A stretch of DNA of 64,000 nt, taken from Winogradskyella epiphytica. GTDB lineage: Bacteria > Bacteroidota > Bacteroidia > Flavobacteriales > Flavobacteriaceae. Of this stretch, positions 20,529 through 29,925 are shown piece by piece. The notes below the pieces were generated by a model, which had not been told where the DNA came from, ran no database searches, and saw only the letters and a list, made by a program, of their open reading frames with translations. Each line of letters begins with the position of its first letter. The first letter of the stretch is position 1. The position numbers and the translations under genes are program-made. The DNA lies in NCBI RefSeq assembly GCF_003217215.1, contig NZ_QJTD01000005.1, positions 1 through 64,000 on the forward strand, written 5' to 3'.

Positions 20529-21074
20529 ATGAAAAAATTTAAATTTATTACCGCTATTGCCTTTGCTTGCGCCATGTTATTTTCATTTAACGTAAATGCG
20601 CAAGAATTCCCAGACTTAGACAAAAGTCCTATGGATGCAGCTTCTTTTCCAAGTTCATACAAGGAATCAAATAAATTAGTAAAAATCATCTATAGTCGTC
20701 CACAATTAAACGGTCGCTCTGTGGAGGATTTGATAAAAAATGGTGAAGTATGGAGAACTGGAGCCAATGAAGCAGCCGAACTTACGCTCTACAAAGACAT
20801 GGTTTTTGGCGACAAAGAAGTTAAGGCTGGTACCTACACTTTTTATGTCATTCCAGGAGAAAAAGAATGGACTGCAATTATTAGCTCCGACCTCAACGTT
20901 TGGGGAAGCTATTTTTATGATGAAAAGAATGACGTAGCACGTGTGAAGGTTCGTATTACGGAAGGAAAAGAATCAATAGAAGCGTTCTCCATAGCTTTTG
21001 AAAAAGGAGACAACGGACTTAATATGCATTTAGGCTGGGGAACACTTAGAGTTGCTATACCTTTTAAATTATAG
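20529..21074 (+). CDS. DUF2911 domain secreted protein
   Basis: 181 residues with a signal peptide (FITAIAFACAMLFSFNVNAQ). The DUF2911 core is visible: KIIYSRPQLNGRSVEDLI, GEVWRTGANEAAELTLYKD, AGTYTFYVIPGEKEWTAII, and a C-terminal LGWGTLRVAIPFKL. Likely periplasmic or surface-located; function not established. The unit is monocistronic, divergent from asnB, and shares a strong bidirectional terminator with the convergent queE. Confidence 0.88.
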   Translation: MKKFKFITAIAFACAMLFSFNVNAQEFPDLDKSPMDAASFPSSYKESNKLVKIIYSRPQLNGRSVEDLIKNGEVWRTGANEAAELTLYKDMVFGDKEVKAGTYTFYVIPGEKEWTAIISSDLNVWGSYFYDEKNDVARVKVRITEGKESIEAFSIAFEKGDNGLNMHLGWGTLRVAIPFKL

Positions 21075-21097
21075 CCTTTCAACTCCCTAAAAAAGCA

Positions 21098-21134
21098 AAA
21101 AGCTTCGAAAGATAAAATACCGTTCGAAGCTTTT
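21098..21134. terminator. Bidirectional intrinsic terminator between the DUF2911 gene and queE
   Basis: A 12-bp perfect stem (AAAAGCTTCGAA/TTCGAAGCTTTT) with a 13-nt loop, A-rich on the left and T-rich on the right, lies between the two convergent genes. Confidence 0.88.
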
Positions 21135-21161
21135 CTGTTTATGATTATTTCTTAATTCAGT

Positions 21162-21794
21162 TTAAGGAATATTCAAGTACTTATGCGTTTGTAAGGACAC
21201 TTTCCATTTCGGATTTGCCATCACATAATCCACAATCATCGGCATCATTTTTTCACGCTTACTCCATTCCGGCTGTAAATATAAAATACAATTCTCATTC
21301 ACTTTATCCGCATACTCTTCAGCAAACCTAAAGTCGTCTTTATTGTATATTATACATTTTAACTCATTTGCTTTCGCTAAAACCTCTTCTGTTGGGAGTT
21401 TCATTTTCTTTGGAGATAAACAAATCCAATCCCATTCACCGGTTAGCTTATAAGCCCCAGAAGTTTCTATATGTGTTTGAACGCCTTTAGCTTTCAATTG
21501 TGCTGTTAAAGGCCCCATATCCCATGTTAAAGGCTCCCCACCAGTAACTACAATAGTGTTACTGTACTTTACTGCATTTTCAACAATCTTTTCAGTTTCA
21601 GTTGGAGGGTGCAATTCGGCCAACCAACTTTCTTTAACGTCGCACCAATGGCAACCTACATCGCAACCACCAATACGTATAAAATAGGCAGCCGTTCCTT
21701 TATGAAAACCTTCACCCTGAATGGTGTAAAACTCTTCCATTAATGGGAGCAATAGCCCTTTATCGATTAACTCTTGTCGTTCTCTTCTTGTCAT
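21162..21794 (-). CDS. queE: 7-carboxy-7-deazaguanine synthase
   Basis: This radical SAM enzyme makes the deazaguanine ring for queuosine. 210 residues from the chosen start. The cluster motif is CDVGCHWC (CxxxCxxC), preceded by QGEGFHKGTAAYFIRIGGCD. TGGEPLTW and HIETSGAY are family motifs, and the C-terminal LYLQPEWS is typical. I start at ATG 21794 (MTRRERQEL). A longer frame from 21839 exists but would begin upstream of a TATATTTG promoter element at 21801-21808. FolE at 2.5 kb makes the pathway's pterin precursor. Confidence 0.93.
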   Translation of the reverse strand: MTRRERQELIDKGLLLPLMEEFYTIQGEGFHKGTAAYFIRIGGCDVGCHWCDVKESWLAELHPPTETEKIVENAVKYSNTIVVTGGEPLTWDMGPLTAQLKAKGVQTHIETSGAYKLTGEWDWICLSPKKMKLPTEEVLAKANELKCIIYNKDDFRFAEEYADKVNENCILYLQPEWSKREKMMPMIVDYVMANPKWKVSLQTHKYLNIP

Positions 21795-21800
21795 AGTCGG

Positions 21801-21808
21801 CAAATATA
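21801..21808 (-). promoter_or_regulatory. Promoter -7 element just upstream of queE
   Basis: TATATTTG on the minus strand ends 6 nt before the ATG at 21794, so the transcript would have almost no leader. No clear -33 element. Confidence 0.5.
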
Positions 21809-21982
21809 TTAATAAGTAAGCATTATTCGACTGCTCCAATACTTAAACTAATTATAAAAGATTCATATTAAGATAAGCAGAACTATATTGAGCTAAAAAA
21901 AACACTGAAACGGTTTACAGATACCGAAAACTATTTCCTACTTGATTAAAATTACATTATTTTTATCCAAATTTTTTGATGA

Positions 21983-23524
21983 ATGAAGAATACTGAAGCT
22001 TTCGTAAAAGAAATCACTGAAGGAAACCTGTTTAAAGGTGATTATATTACCTTAGGTTCTGCCATGTTAGATGGTGAAGCCATAACAAATGCCTTTGTAA
22101 ATGTTCCGTTAAAAACCATGAACAGACATGGTCTTATTGCAGGAGCAACAGGAACTGGTAAAACCAAAACCCTACAAGTTTTAGCAGAAAACTTATCTGA
22201 AAAAGGAGTTCCTGTTTTACTTATGGACATCAAAGGAGATTTAAGTGGGTTAGCAAAACCAAGTCCTGGACATGCAAAGATCGATGAGCGCCATGAAAAA
22301 ATTGGTTTGCCTTTCGAATCAAAAGCATTTCCTGTGGAAATGCTCACCTTGTCGGAACAAGACGGTGTCCGATTGAGAGCGACTGTAAGTGAATTTGGCC
22401 CGGTGTTAATTTCAAGAATTCTCGACGTTACCGAAACTCAAGCTGGAATCATTTCTGTGATATTTAAATATTGTGACGACAATCACTTGCCGTTATTAGA
22501 CCTTAAGGATTTCAAAAAAATCCTCCAATATGCGACTAATGAAGGTAAAAAAGAATTTGAAGAATCTTACGGAAGAATTTCATCGGCATCTACTGGGGCC
22601 ATTCTTAGAAAGATCATCGAAATTGAACAACAAGGAGGTGATTTATTCTTTGGTGAAACATCTTTCGATCCACAAGATTTATTACGAATAGATGAAAATG
22701 GCCGTGGTTATATCAACATTATTAGATTAACTGATATTCAAGATAGACCTAAATTGTTCTCGACATTTATGTTGAGTTTATTAGCTGAAATTTATTCTAC
22801 TTTCCCAGAACAAGGTGATAGCGGAAGACCAGAATTGATAATGTTTATTGATGAAGCGCATTTAATTTTTAATGAGGCTTCAAGTGCTTTACTCAACCAA
22901 ATTGAAAGTATTGTAAAGTTGATTCGAAGTAAAGGTGTTGGACTATATTTTGTGACTCAAAATCCAACAGATGTTCCCGAAGCAGTTTTAGGACAGTTAG
23001 GTTTAAAAGTTCAGCATGCCTTACGTGCTTTTACGGCAAAAGACAGACAAGCTATTAAACTAACCGCTCAAAACTATCCAGATTCAGAATATTATGATAC
23101 GGCGGAAGTACTAACCTCTTTAGGTATTGGTGAAGCTTTAGTTTCAGCTTTAGATGAAAAAGGAAGACCAACGCCTTTAGCCGCAACTCTTATCCGTGCA
23201 CCAATGAGTAGAATGGATATATTGAATGAAACTGAACTCAGTAGCCTTATTTCACAATCGCGACTTGCAAGAAAGTACAATAAAACCATTGATCGTGAGA
23301 GTGCTTACGAAATGCTTAATGAAAAAATTAAATTAGCAGAAGAAGAGGAAGCCAAACAAAAAGCTATAGAAGAGAACGAAGCGCTTAAACGTGCTGAGAG
23401 CAAGAGAAGAACTTCGAGTACAAGAACTCGAAGCAATAAAATGAACCCAATTGTAAAGGTTTTAACCAGTGCTACCGTTATAAGAGGCGTACTAGGAATT
23501 ATTAGTAAAATGATTAAAAAATAA
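21983..23524 (+). CDS. HerA-like helicase-domain ATPase (DUF853)
   Basis: 513 residues. An FtsK/HerA-type P-loop ATPase with Walker A GATGTGKTKTLQ (about residue 54) and Walker B LIMFIDEAHLIF, followed by FVTQNPTDVPEAVLGQLG, a signature of the DUF853 group. The C-terminal 80 residues are a charged coiled coil (EEEEAKQKAIEENEALKRAE) ending in a basic, weakly hydrophobic tail. The cellular role is unclear; some HerA proteins work with NurA in end resection or defence, but no NurA-like gene is adjacent. A lipoprotein gene follows after 14 nt. Confidence 0.9.
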   Translation: MKNTEAFVKEITEGNLFKGDYITLGSAMLDGEAITNAFVNVPLKTMNRHGLIAGATGTGKTKTLQVLAENLSEKGVPVLLMDIKGDLSGLAKPSPGHAKIDERHEKIGLPFESKAFPVEMLTLSEQDGVRLRATVSEFGPVLISRILDVTETQAGIISVIFKYCDDNHLPLLDLKDFKKILQYATNEGKKEFEESYGRISSASTGAILRKIIEIEQQGGDLFFGETSFDPQDLLRIDENGRGYINIIRLTDIQDRPKLFSTFMLSLLAEIYSTFPEQGDSGRPELIMFIDEAHLIFNEASSALLNQIESIVKLIRSKGVGLYFVTQNPTDVPEAVLGQLGLKVQHALRAFTAKDRQAIKLTAQNYPDSEYYDTAEVLTSLGIGEALVSALDEKGRPTPLAATLIRAPMSRMDILNETELSSLISQSRLARKYNKTIDRESAYEMLNEKIKLAEEEEAKQKAIEENEALKRAESKRRTSSTRTRSNKMNPIVKVLTSATVIRGVLGIISKMIKK

Positions 23525-23538
23525 ATATTAAATACTAT

Positions 23539-24093
23539 ATGAAGAATACCTTCTTTACAGCACTTATTTGTGCTTTTATCATTACAAGCTGTGCAAACGA
23601 CAAAGCACCAAACCCATTTGTAATTAAAAAGAATCATATCGGTTTACTGACCGACTCCACTCAAGTCAAAGACTTGAAAACAATTTTTAGTAATGATTCA
23701 GTAGTTCAATTTAATGCTGTAAGATCCTATATGGCTTCTGGAAATATTGAAATCTACGAAAAAGGAGGCAAAAAGCTATTAGACATTTCTCCAAAGAAAG
23801 GACAAGACTCAACATCCTTAATTTCTAGTGTCCGTATTTTTGACGATCGCTATAAAACAGAGAAAAACATTAATACCTTAAGCACTTTTAAAGACATAAA
23901 AGCCGCTTATAAAATTTCAAAAATTGATAATCTTATCAACGTGATTGTTGTTTCTGTAGATGAAATAAACGCGACATTCACAATAGATAAGAAGGAACTT
24001 CCTGCAAGTATGCGATTTGATATGGATATGCAAATTGATCCTATTCAGATTCCTGAGAAAGCTAAAATTAAGCTTTTTATAATTCATTGGTAG
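23539..24093 (+). CDS. Hypothetical lipoprotein
   Basis: 184 residues with an SPII signal (lipobox IITSC, Cys18). The mature part begins ANDKAPNPFVIKKNHIGLLT and has a regular beta-rich look, ending IPEKAKIKLFIIHW. I recognise no named domain. It follows the HerA-like gene by 14 nt, so the two are probably cotranscribed, though a cytoplasmic ATPase and a lipoprotein need not work together. The cupin gene follows. Confidence 0.8.
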   Translation: MKNTFFTALICAFIITSCANDKAPNPFVIKKNHIGLLTDSTQVKDLKTIFSNDSVVQFNAVRSYMASGNIEIYEKGGKKLLDISPKKGQDSTSLISSVRIFDDRYKTEKNINTLSTFKDIKAAYKISKIDNLINVIVVSVDEINATFTIDKKELPASMRFDMDMQIDPIQIPEKAKIKLFIIHW

Positions 24094-24134
24094 AACACAA
24101 AACAGGTTCCACTGCTGTAAAACACATAATAGAT

Positions 24135-24509
24135 ATGCAAGACAAAAAGAAATATACAGTTCAAAATGCCCCTTTTGTTTTCCCAACAAATGATGGAAAA
24201 ATCATCAAGGAACATTTTGGAAATGCAACGGATGGTAATTCTCAAATAAGCATTGCTCATATGGTGGCACCTGCAGGATGGTCCGAACCATTTCAAACCC
24301 CTGAGTTTGATGAATATACCTTTATCATAAAAGGAAAAAAGCAATTTATAATTGATGGGGAAACTATTGTACTTGAAGCTGGCCAATCTATAAAAGTAGA
24401 AAAACATACTAGACTTCAGTACTCTAATCCTTTTACAGAACCTTGTGAGTATTTAGCCATTTGTTTACCTGCCTTTTCTGTTGATTCCGTAAATAGAGAA
24501 GACCAGTAA
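24135..24509 (+). CDS. Cupin domain protein
   Basis: 124 residues from ATG 24135. A single small cupin: HMVAPAGWSEPFQTPEFDEY, then FIIKGKKQFIIDGETIVLEA and GQSIKVEKHTRLQYSNP. The metal-site histidines of the usual motif are only partly kept (Glu and Glu/Asp in place), so metal binding is uncertain. The frame extends upstream to a TTG at 24087 that overlaps the previous stop; I prefer the ATG because the cupin fold needs nothing before it. The stop is 2 nt from the next ATG. Confidence 0.82.
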   Translation: MQDKKKYTVQNAPFVFPTNDGKIIKEHFGNATDGNSQISIAHMVAPAGWSEPFQTPEFDEYTFIIKGKKQFIIDGETIVLEAGQSIKVEKHTRLQYSNPFTEPCEYLAICLPAFSVDSVNREDQ

Positions 24510-24511
24510 CT

Positions 24512-25339
24512 ATGAGTAGTATTGTTATAAAAACCGTAGGAAGTGCCGTAAATGCCTCGAGTTTTGTTTCATCAAAATTTGCAGCTAAAAAAGCATTAAA
24601 GTTATTTGCTTCTCCAAGAAAAGGACGATATACGGAAGATCAAAAACTTCTTGTTGAAACCGCTTTACAAGACGAGATCCGTTATAACAATATGGATATT
24701 GCAACCTACCGATGGGCAGGAAAAGGAAAAACCATTTTACTTGCTCACGGCTGGGAAAGTAATACAGCACGATGGAGCTATATTTTAAATGATTTTAAAG
24801 CACAAGATTACAATATCGTTTCTTTAGATGCACCTGCACACGGTAGATCTAGCGGTAAACAATTTACAGCGATAATGTACGCTGAATTTATCAATGTAGT
24901 CGCTAAAAAATACAAGCCAGATGTCTTAATAGGTCATTCTGTCGGAGCCATGTCTCATATTTTATCCTTATACCAGAATGAACTTCCATCTGTTGAAAAA
25001 GTGGTTCTACTTGGCGCTCCAGCTCACTTCACAGGTGTATTTGATAGATATAAGAACATGATGGGTTATAACAACCGTGTTTCATCCGAATTGGATAAAA
25101 TTATTATGGAACGCTTTGGTAAACCTGTCTCTTATTTCTCAACGGCACAATTCACGGAATCAATCGACGCTAAGGGTTTAATAATCCATGATAAAAAAGA
25201 TCGAATTATTCCTTACGAAGATGCGCAATTGATTGCTCATAGGTATAAAAACTCCCAATTAATTTCTACAAATGGTTTTGGTCATGGATTAAAAGATCCC
25301 TCGCTAACACCTCAAATTATTGAATTTATTAATACATAA
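24512..25339 (+). CDS. Alpha/beta hydrolase
   Basis: 275 residues, no signal peptide. Catalytic elements: nucleophile elbow LIGHSVGAMSH, oxyanion region LLAHGWESNTARW, acid in IIHDKKDRIIPYED and histidine in NGFGHGLKDPS. The cap is small. The substrate is unknown. It starts 2 nt after the cupin gene and ends 21 nt before the pseudouridine-synthase ATG, within a run of five small plus-strand genes. Confidence 0.92.
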   Translation: MSSIVIKTVGSAVNASSFVSSKFAAKKALKLFASPRKGRYTEDQKLLVETALQDEIRYNNMDIATYRWAGKGKTILLAHGWESNTARWSYILNDFKAQDYNIVSLDAPAHGRSSGKQFTAIMYAEFINVVAKKYKPDVLIGHSVGAMSHILSLYQNELPSVEKVVLLGAPAHFTGVFDRYKNMMGYNNRVSSELDKIIMERFGKPVSYFSTAQFTESIDAKGLIIHDKKDRIIPYEDAQLIAHRYKNSQLISTNGFGHGLKDPSLTPQIIEFINT

Positions 25340-25360
25340 AGTTTATTGTATTTTTACATT

Positions 25361-26131
25361 ATGTCACAAGATTTAAAACGCCTAAATAAATACCTCAGCG
25401 AAGCAGGATACTGTTCTCGTAGAGCTGCCGACCGACTTATTGAAGCAGGAAGAGTCACTATTAACGATGTGGTACCGGAAATGGGTACTAAAGTTGCTCC
25501 AGGAGATATAGTTAAAGTGGACGGAGAAATTATTGGCGCAAGAAAACAAGACTTTGTATACCTGGCTTTTAATAAACCGGTTGGGATTGTCTGTACCACG
25601 GATACTCGGGTTGAAAAAGATAACATCATTGATTACATCAATTATCCTAAACGTATTTTTCCAATTGGCCGACTAGATAAACCAAGTGAAGGATTAATTC
25701 TCCTTACTGACGATGGTGATATTGTAAATAAAATTCTTAGAGCTAGTAATAATCACGATAAGGAATATATCGTCACCGTAGACCAACCTATTTCACAAAC
25801 CTTTATTGAGCGAATGGCTGGTGGAATCTACTTGGAAGAATTAGATAAGCATACTAATAAGTGTGAAGTTAAAAAGATTGATACCTACACTTTCAGTATT
25901 ATACTAACTCAAGGACTAAATAGACAAATTCGTAGAATGTGTGAATATCTCAATTACGAGGTACAAACCCTAAAACGAATTAGAATAATGAATATAGAAC
26001 TTGACGTTCCTGTTGGTAAATATCGTGAATTAACTAAAAAAGAATTTGACACTTTAAGCGAATTGATTAGTGACTCCGATAAAACTTATAAGGAGGAACA
26101 AGAAGAAAAATCGAGAAGAAACAGACGGTAG
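25361..26131 (+). CDS. rluF: 23S rRNA pseudouridine synthase, RluF-like
   Basis: 256 residues from ATG 25361; an in-frame TTG at 25346 adds only MYFYI and is unlikely. An S4 RNA-binding domain opens the protein (RLNKYLSEAGYCSRRAADRL). The RsuA/RluF catalytic domain has PIGRLDKPSEGLILLTDDGD with the catalytic Asp in GRLD. The segments KEYIVTVDQPIS and LNRQIRRMCEYLNYEV point to the RluF (position 2604) subgroup rather than RluB or RsuA. The C-terminal tail is charged. Confidence 0.9.
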   Translation: MSQDLKRLNKYLSEAGYCSRRAADRLIEAGRVTINDVVPEMGTKVAPGDIVKVDGEIIGARKQDFVYLAFNKPVGIVCTTDTRVEKDNIIDYINYPKRIFPIGRLDKPSEGLILLTDDGDIVNKILRASNNHDKEYIVTVDQPISQTFIERMAGGIYLEELDKHTNKCEVKKIDTYTFSIILTQGLNRQIRRMCEYLNYEVQTLKRIRIMNIELDVPVGKYRELTKKEFDTLSELISDSDKTYKEEQEEKSRRNRR

Positions 26132-26133
26132 TT

Positions 26134-26553
26134 ATGGCATTAACACCCTTTCACTTAGCTATTCCTGTTCATGATTCAAAGTTATGTAGAGACTTCTACA
26201 CGAACACCTTAAATTTTAAAGAAGGACGAAGTAGCGATCATTGGGTTGATTATGATTTTTTTGGACATCAACTTGTTATTCATTATAAAGAAAATCACAG
26301 ATCAGATGTTACTTCAAATCCAGTAGACGGAAAAGAGGTTCCTATTCCGCATTTTGGCGTCGTTTTAGAATGGACTCAATTCCATACTTTTGCCGACTTA
26401 TTAAAATCGAAAGACATTCATTTTATTATTGAACCCTACATTAGATTTGAAGGACTGATAGGCGAACAGGCCACCATGTTTTTTAAAGACCCTTCAGGAA
26501 ATGCATTAGAATTTAAAGCCTTTAAAGATATGTCTCAACTATTTACTAAGTGA
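26134..26553 (+). CDS. VOC (glyoxalase-fold) protein
   Basis: 139 residues. FHLAIPVHDSKLCRDFYTNT at the start and MFFKDPSGNALEFKAFKDMS at the end are the paired beta-alpha-beta motifs of vicinal-oxygen-chelate proteins. Candidate metal ligands are His8 and a Glu near the C-terminus. The exact reaction is unknown; similar proteins are annotated glyoxalase or dioxygenase. It starts 2 nt after rluF and its 3' end overlaps the convergent membrane-protein gene by 15 nt. Confidence 0.88.
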   Translation: MALTPFHLAIPVHDSKLCRDFYTNTLNFKEGRSSDHWVDYDFFGHQLVIHYKENHRSDVTSNPVDGKEVPIPHFGVVLEWTQFHTFADLLKSKDIHFIIEPYIRFEGLIGEQATMFFKDPSGNALEFKAFKDMSQLFTK

Positions 26554-27273
26554 TCTATTTTTTCTCTCTAAAAGATAGAAAGGTAAATAAATGAGCAAGA
26601 ATAATGGGATAAGTACTAACTGACCAACTAAAATGTAGTGAGGCCATTCTCCGAAATAATCTAATAATGAAGCCGATTGAGGTTTTCTACTTAAATAAAA
26701 ATAGTTTGCTCCTAAAAGATAGTTTAACCCCATCATAATTAACACATAAACTTGTAGAGCTAAGATGGATTTAAATACACTTTTCAGTGTTGGTTTCATC
26801 TTAAAAACAAAGATGAAATAGAAGATTACGGCTAATAAACCTAAGTGTACCACCCAATATCTTATATAATTAAAACTCGGAAAACCTTCTACAATATCTG
26901 GTGTAAAAATAGCTTGAATTGTTCCTCCTAAAATCCAAAATATTAGAATTTCTAGCATCCAATACTTCCGATAATAGGTGAATATCGGCAGTAATAAGGC
27001 CATTAAGCTGCACAGATAAAGAGGTAAATCTGTTTTGAAATTATAGTCTCCAAAACTTATATAGTACACATGAAAACTAACAAGTGTAATGGAAATAAAC
27101 CAAGCTAAATAATGTACAGCCTTCTGCTTTTGAGCTAGATTTAATTTTTGATTAGCATACTTTATAAATGCAACTGTAAAAACAATAGCAATTAATATCG
27201 GAATAACATGCTGAAGACTTCCTATCGTTACTTTTGATAGAACGATATCTGAAATCGACAACCATACATTCAT
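26539..27273 (-). CDS. TIGR02206 family integral membrane protein (YwaF-like)
   Basis: 244 residues with six or seven hydrophobic segments (IPILIAIVFTVAFI, HYLAWFISITLVSF, LYLCSLMALLLPIF, LIFWILGGTIQAIF). The motif PLYLCSLMALLLP and the FPSFNYIRYWVVHLG segment are typical of the family. The function is not established. It lies 9 nt downstream of folD on the same strand, probably in one transcript. The stop overlaps the 3' end of the VOC gene. Confidence 0.88.
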   Translation of the reverse strand: MNVWLSISDIVLSKVTIGSLQHVIPILIAIVFTVAFIKYANQKLNLAQKQKAVHYLAWFISITLVSFHVYYISFGDYNFKTDLPLYLCSLMALLLPIFTYYRKYWMLEILIFWILGGTIQAIFTPDIVEGFPSFNYIRYWVVHLGLLAVIFYFIFVFKMKPTLKSVFKSILALQVYVLIMMGLNYLLGANYFYLSRKPQSASLLDYFGEWPHYILVGQLVLIPLFLLIYLPFYLLERKNRSLSK

Positions 27274-27282
27274 AAATAAATT

Positions 27283-28167
27283 CTAGTGCTTTTTTAGTCT
27301 GTGTTGTTCTCTAGCTAACAAAGTGTTCTTTAATAGCATTGCAATAGTCATTGGCCCTACTCCTCCAGGAACTGGAGTAATAAAACTTGCTTTTTTACTA
27401 ACATTTTCAAAATCGACATCACCGGTGATATGATAGCCTTTTTCTGTATCATCAGGGACACGCGTAATTCCAACATCAATAACAACCACATCATCCTTCA
27501 CCATTTCAGCTTTTAAAAAGTGAGGAATACCTAAAGCTGAAATTATAATATCTGCCTGAGAAGTAATCTGTGTGATATTTTTAGTATGACTATGCGTCAG
27601 TGTTACTGTTGAATTACCAGGGAAACCTTTACGGCCCATTAAAATACTCATTGGACGACCAACAATGTGCGAACGACCAATTACAACGGTATGTTTTCCT
27701 TTAGTTTCAACATTATAACGATCTAGTAGTTCTAAAATTCCAAAAGGCGTTGCCGGAATAAAAGTAGACATATCTAAAGACATTTTCCCGAAATTCATAG
27801 GATGAAATCCATCAACATCTTTATTAGGGTCTACAGCCATTAATACCTTTTGCGTATTAATTTGACGTGGCAATGGTAATTGAATAATGAAACCATCGAT
27901 ATCATCATTCTTGTTTAACTCATCAATTTTATCCAATAATTCGATTTCACTTGTTGTATTGGATAATCTCACCATTGTAGACTGAAACCCAACGCGCTCA
28001 CAAGCTCTAACCTTACTACCCACATAAGTTAAACTCGCACCATCATTACCCACAATAACAGCAGCTAAATGCGGTACCTTTTCACCATTAGCTTTCATCT
28101 TATCGACTTCAGCTTTAATTTCATTTTTAATGTCGTTACTTACCTTTTTTCCGTCAAGAATTGTCAT
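27283..28167 (-). CDS. folD: Methylenetetrahydrofolate dehydrogenase/cyclohydrolase
   Basis: Bifunctional enzyme that interconverts 5,10-methylene-THF and 10-formyl-THF with NADP. 294 residues, normal length. Signatures are the catalytic-site Tyr and Lys in LTYVGSKVRACERVG, then DGFIIQLPLPRQIN, the NADP loop VVIGRSHIVGRPMSILM, and the C-terminal TPVPGGVGPMTIAMLL. It is followed by the TIGR02206 membrane-protein gene after 9 nt. Confidence 0.97.
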   Translation of the reverse strand: MTILDGKKVSNDIKNEIKAEVDKMKANGEKVPHLAAVIVGNDGASLTYVGSKVRACERVGFQSTMVRLSNTTSEIELLDKIDELNKNDDIDGFIIQLPLPRQINTQKVLMAVDPNKDVDGFHPMNFGKMSLDMSTFIPATPFGILELLDRYNVETKGKHTVVIGRSHIVGRPMSILMGRKGFPGNSTVTLTHSHTKNITQITSQADIIISALGIPHFLKAEMVKDDVVVIDVGITRVPDDTEKGYHITGDVDFENVSKKASFITPVPGGVGPMTIAMLLKNTLLAREQHRLKKH

Positions 28168-28274
28168 GTTTGTAGCTGTTATTGTGCGAAGGTACTAATG
28201 ACCAAAGCCATAAATGATTGTTTTATAAAGATGTCAACTGAACACAGCTTACTGTGACTGCCGACTTATAAGTT

Positions 28275-29606
28275 TTACTTCGGCATATTCTGCATCATCT
28301 GCATCATACGTTTTCCGCCACCACCTTGCATCATCTTCATCATTTTACTCATTTGCGTAAATTGTTTCAATAATTGATTCACTTCTTGAACTGAAGTTCC
28401 CGAACCTTTACCAATACGTTTTTTACGACTTGCATTTATAATAGATGGATTTGAACGTTCTTCTGGAGTCATTGAATGGATAATAGCTTCAATACCTTTG
28501 AAAGCATCGTCGTCTATATCAATATCTTTCATCATTTTTCCAGCACCAGGAATCATTCCAATAAGATCCTTCATATTACCCATTTTCTTGATCTGCTGAA
28601 TCTGTTTCAAGAAATCATCAAACCCGAATTGGTTCTTAGCAATCTTCTTCTGAAGTTTACGCGCTTCAACCTCATCAAACTGCTCTTGAGCACGTTCAAC
28701 TAAGGAAACAACGTCACCCATTCCAAGAATACGATCTGCCATACGTGATGGGTAGAACACATCAATAGCTTCCATCTTCTCACCTGTACCAATAAACTTA
28801 ATTGGTTTATTAACTACAGATTTAATAGAAATTGCAGCACCACCTCGTGTATCACCATCTAATTTAGTAAGGATAACACCATCGAAATTCAAAATATCGT
28901 TGAAAGCTTTTGCCGTATTTACAGCATCCTGACCAGTCATCGAATCCACTACAAATAGTGTTTCCTCAGGCTGAATTGCTTTATGAATATTAGAAATCTC
29001 CGTCATCATCGCTTCATCTACAGCTAAACGACCTGCGGTATCTATAATTACTACGTTATGACCATTAGCTTTTGCATGTGCAATACCTGCTTGCGAAATA
29101 GCTACTGGATCCGTATTTCCTTTATCACTATAAACCTCTACACCAATTTGATCACCTACAACATGTAATTGATCAATCGCAGCAGGACGATAAACGTCAC
29201 AGGCCACTAATAATGGTTTTTTAGTTTTTTTGTTTTTTAAATAATTAGCAAGTTTCCCAGAGAAGGTTGTTTTACCAGAACCCTGAAGACCAGACATTAA
29301 AATTACGCTAGGATTACCAAAAAGGTTAATACCTTCGGCATCACCGCCCATAAGTTCGGTTAATTCATCCTTAACGATTTTAACCATTAACTGACCAGGC
29401 TGTAATGTAGTTAATACATCTTGACCAAGAGCTTTTTCCTTTACTCGAACGGTAAATTCTTTAGCAATTTTAAAGTTAACATCGGCATCTAAAAGCGCAC
29501 GTCTTACTTCTTTTAAAGTTTCAGCAACATTTACCTCAGTAATGCTACCATGACCTTTTAATACGTGTAACGCTTTATCTAACTTATCACTTAAATTATT
29601 AAACAT
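28275..29606 (-). CDS. ffh: Signal recognition particle protein Ffh
   Basis: SRP54 GTPase that binds signal sequences and docks on FtsY. 443 residues. N domain to about 85; G domain with GLQGSGKTTFSGKL, DVYRPAAIDQL, DTAGRL and TKLDGDTRGGAA; a Met-rich M domain from about 300 ending QMSKMMKMMQ and KRMMQMMQNMPK. All GTP-binding motifs are intact. It is a single-gene unit with a promoter element 60 nt upstream. The export partners SecY and SecDF are encoded elsewhere in the window; the 4.5S RNA gene is not seen. Confidence 0.98.
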   Translation of the reverse strand: MFNNLSDKLDKALHVLKGHGSITEVNVAETLKEVRRALLDADVNFKIAKEFTVRVKEKALGQDVLTTLQPGQLMVKIVKDELTELMGGDAEGINLFGNPSVILMSGLQGSGKTTFSGKLANYLKNKKTKKPLLVACDVYRPAAIDQLHVVGDQIGVEVYSDKGNTDPVAISQAGIAHAKANGHNVVIIDTAGRLAVDEAMMTEISNIHKAIQPEETLFVVDSMTGQDAVNTAKAFNDILNFDGVILTKLDGDTRGGAAISIKSVVNKPIKFIGTGEKMEAIDVFYPSRMADRILGMGDVVSLVERAQEQFDEVEARKLQKKIAKNQFGFDDFLKQIQQIKKMGNMKDLIGMIPGAGKMMKDIDIDDDAFKGIEAIIHSMTPEERSNPSIINASRKKRIGKGSGTSVQEVNQLLKQFTQMSKMMKMMQGGGGKRMMQMMQNMPK

Positions 29607-29665
29607 GTCTTTTGTATTCAGTTATCAGTCTGCACCTATGCAGTCTGGGTTATTTTAATGAGTTG

Positions 29666-29673
29666 CAAATTTA
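29666..29673 (-). promoter_or_regulatory. Promoter -7 element for ffh
   Basis: TAAATTTG on the minus strand matches TAnnTTTG, 59 nt upstream of the ffh ATG. The rest of the 29.67-29.86 kb gap is AT-rich and I see no gene in it. Confidence 0.5.
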
Positions 29674-29858
29674 AGAATTTATGAGGGATTTACTAATGCG
29701 TTGATTACATTTATCTACAAAAAAACAGTTTATCACAACCACAACATCTAGAACACTACTTTTGGATCGTAAAAAGTTGAACACACCTTTTGACAAGCAC
29801 TGTCAAACAGCTTCCTAATACCTTGACATATAACCCAACAGCATCTTCAATAAAAATT

Positions 29859-29888
29859 AAAAAGCCACCCAACTAAGAGTGACTTTTT
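29859..29888 (-). terminator. Intrinsic terminator of the CarbopepD_reg gene
   Basis: A 10-bp stem (AAAAAGCCAC/GTGACTTTTT, one wobble) lies 37 nt past the stop of the gene at 29926-31218; T-rich on the minus strand. Confidence 0.75.
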
Positions 29889-29925
29889 AATAAATTCTAT
29901 AATTAGGTTGAAATCTCAATCGGTA

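Noticed and set aside
21983..24093. HerA-type defence island (with NurA or Sir2-like partner)
   Set aside because: The ATPase is of the DUF853 type; its neighbours are a lipoprotein, a cupin and housekeeping-like genes. No nuclease partner is seen.
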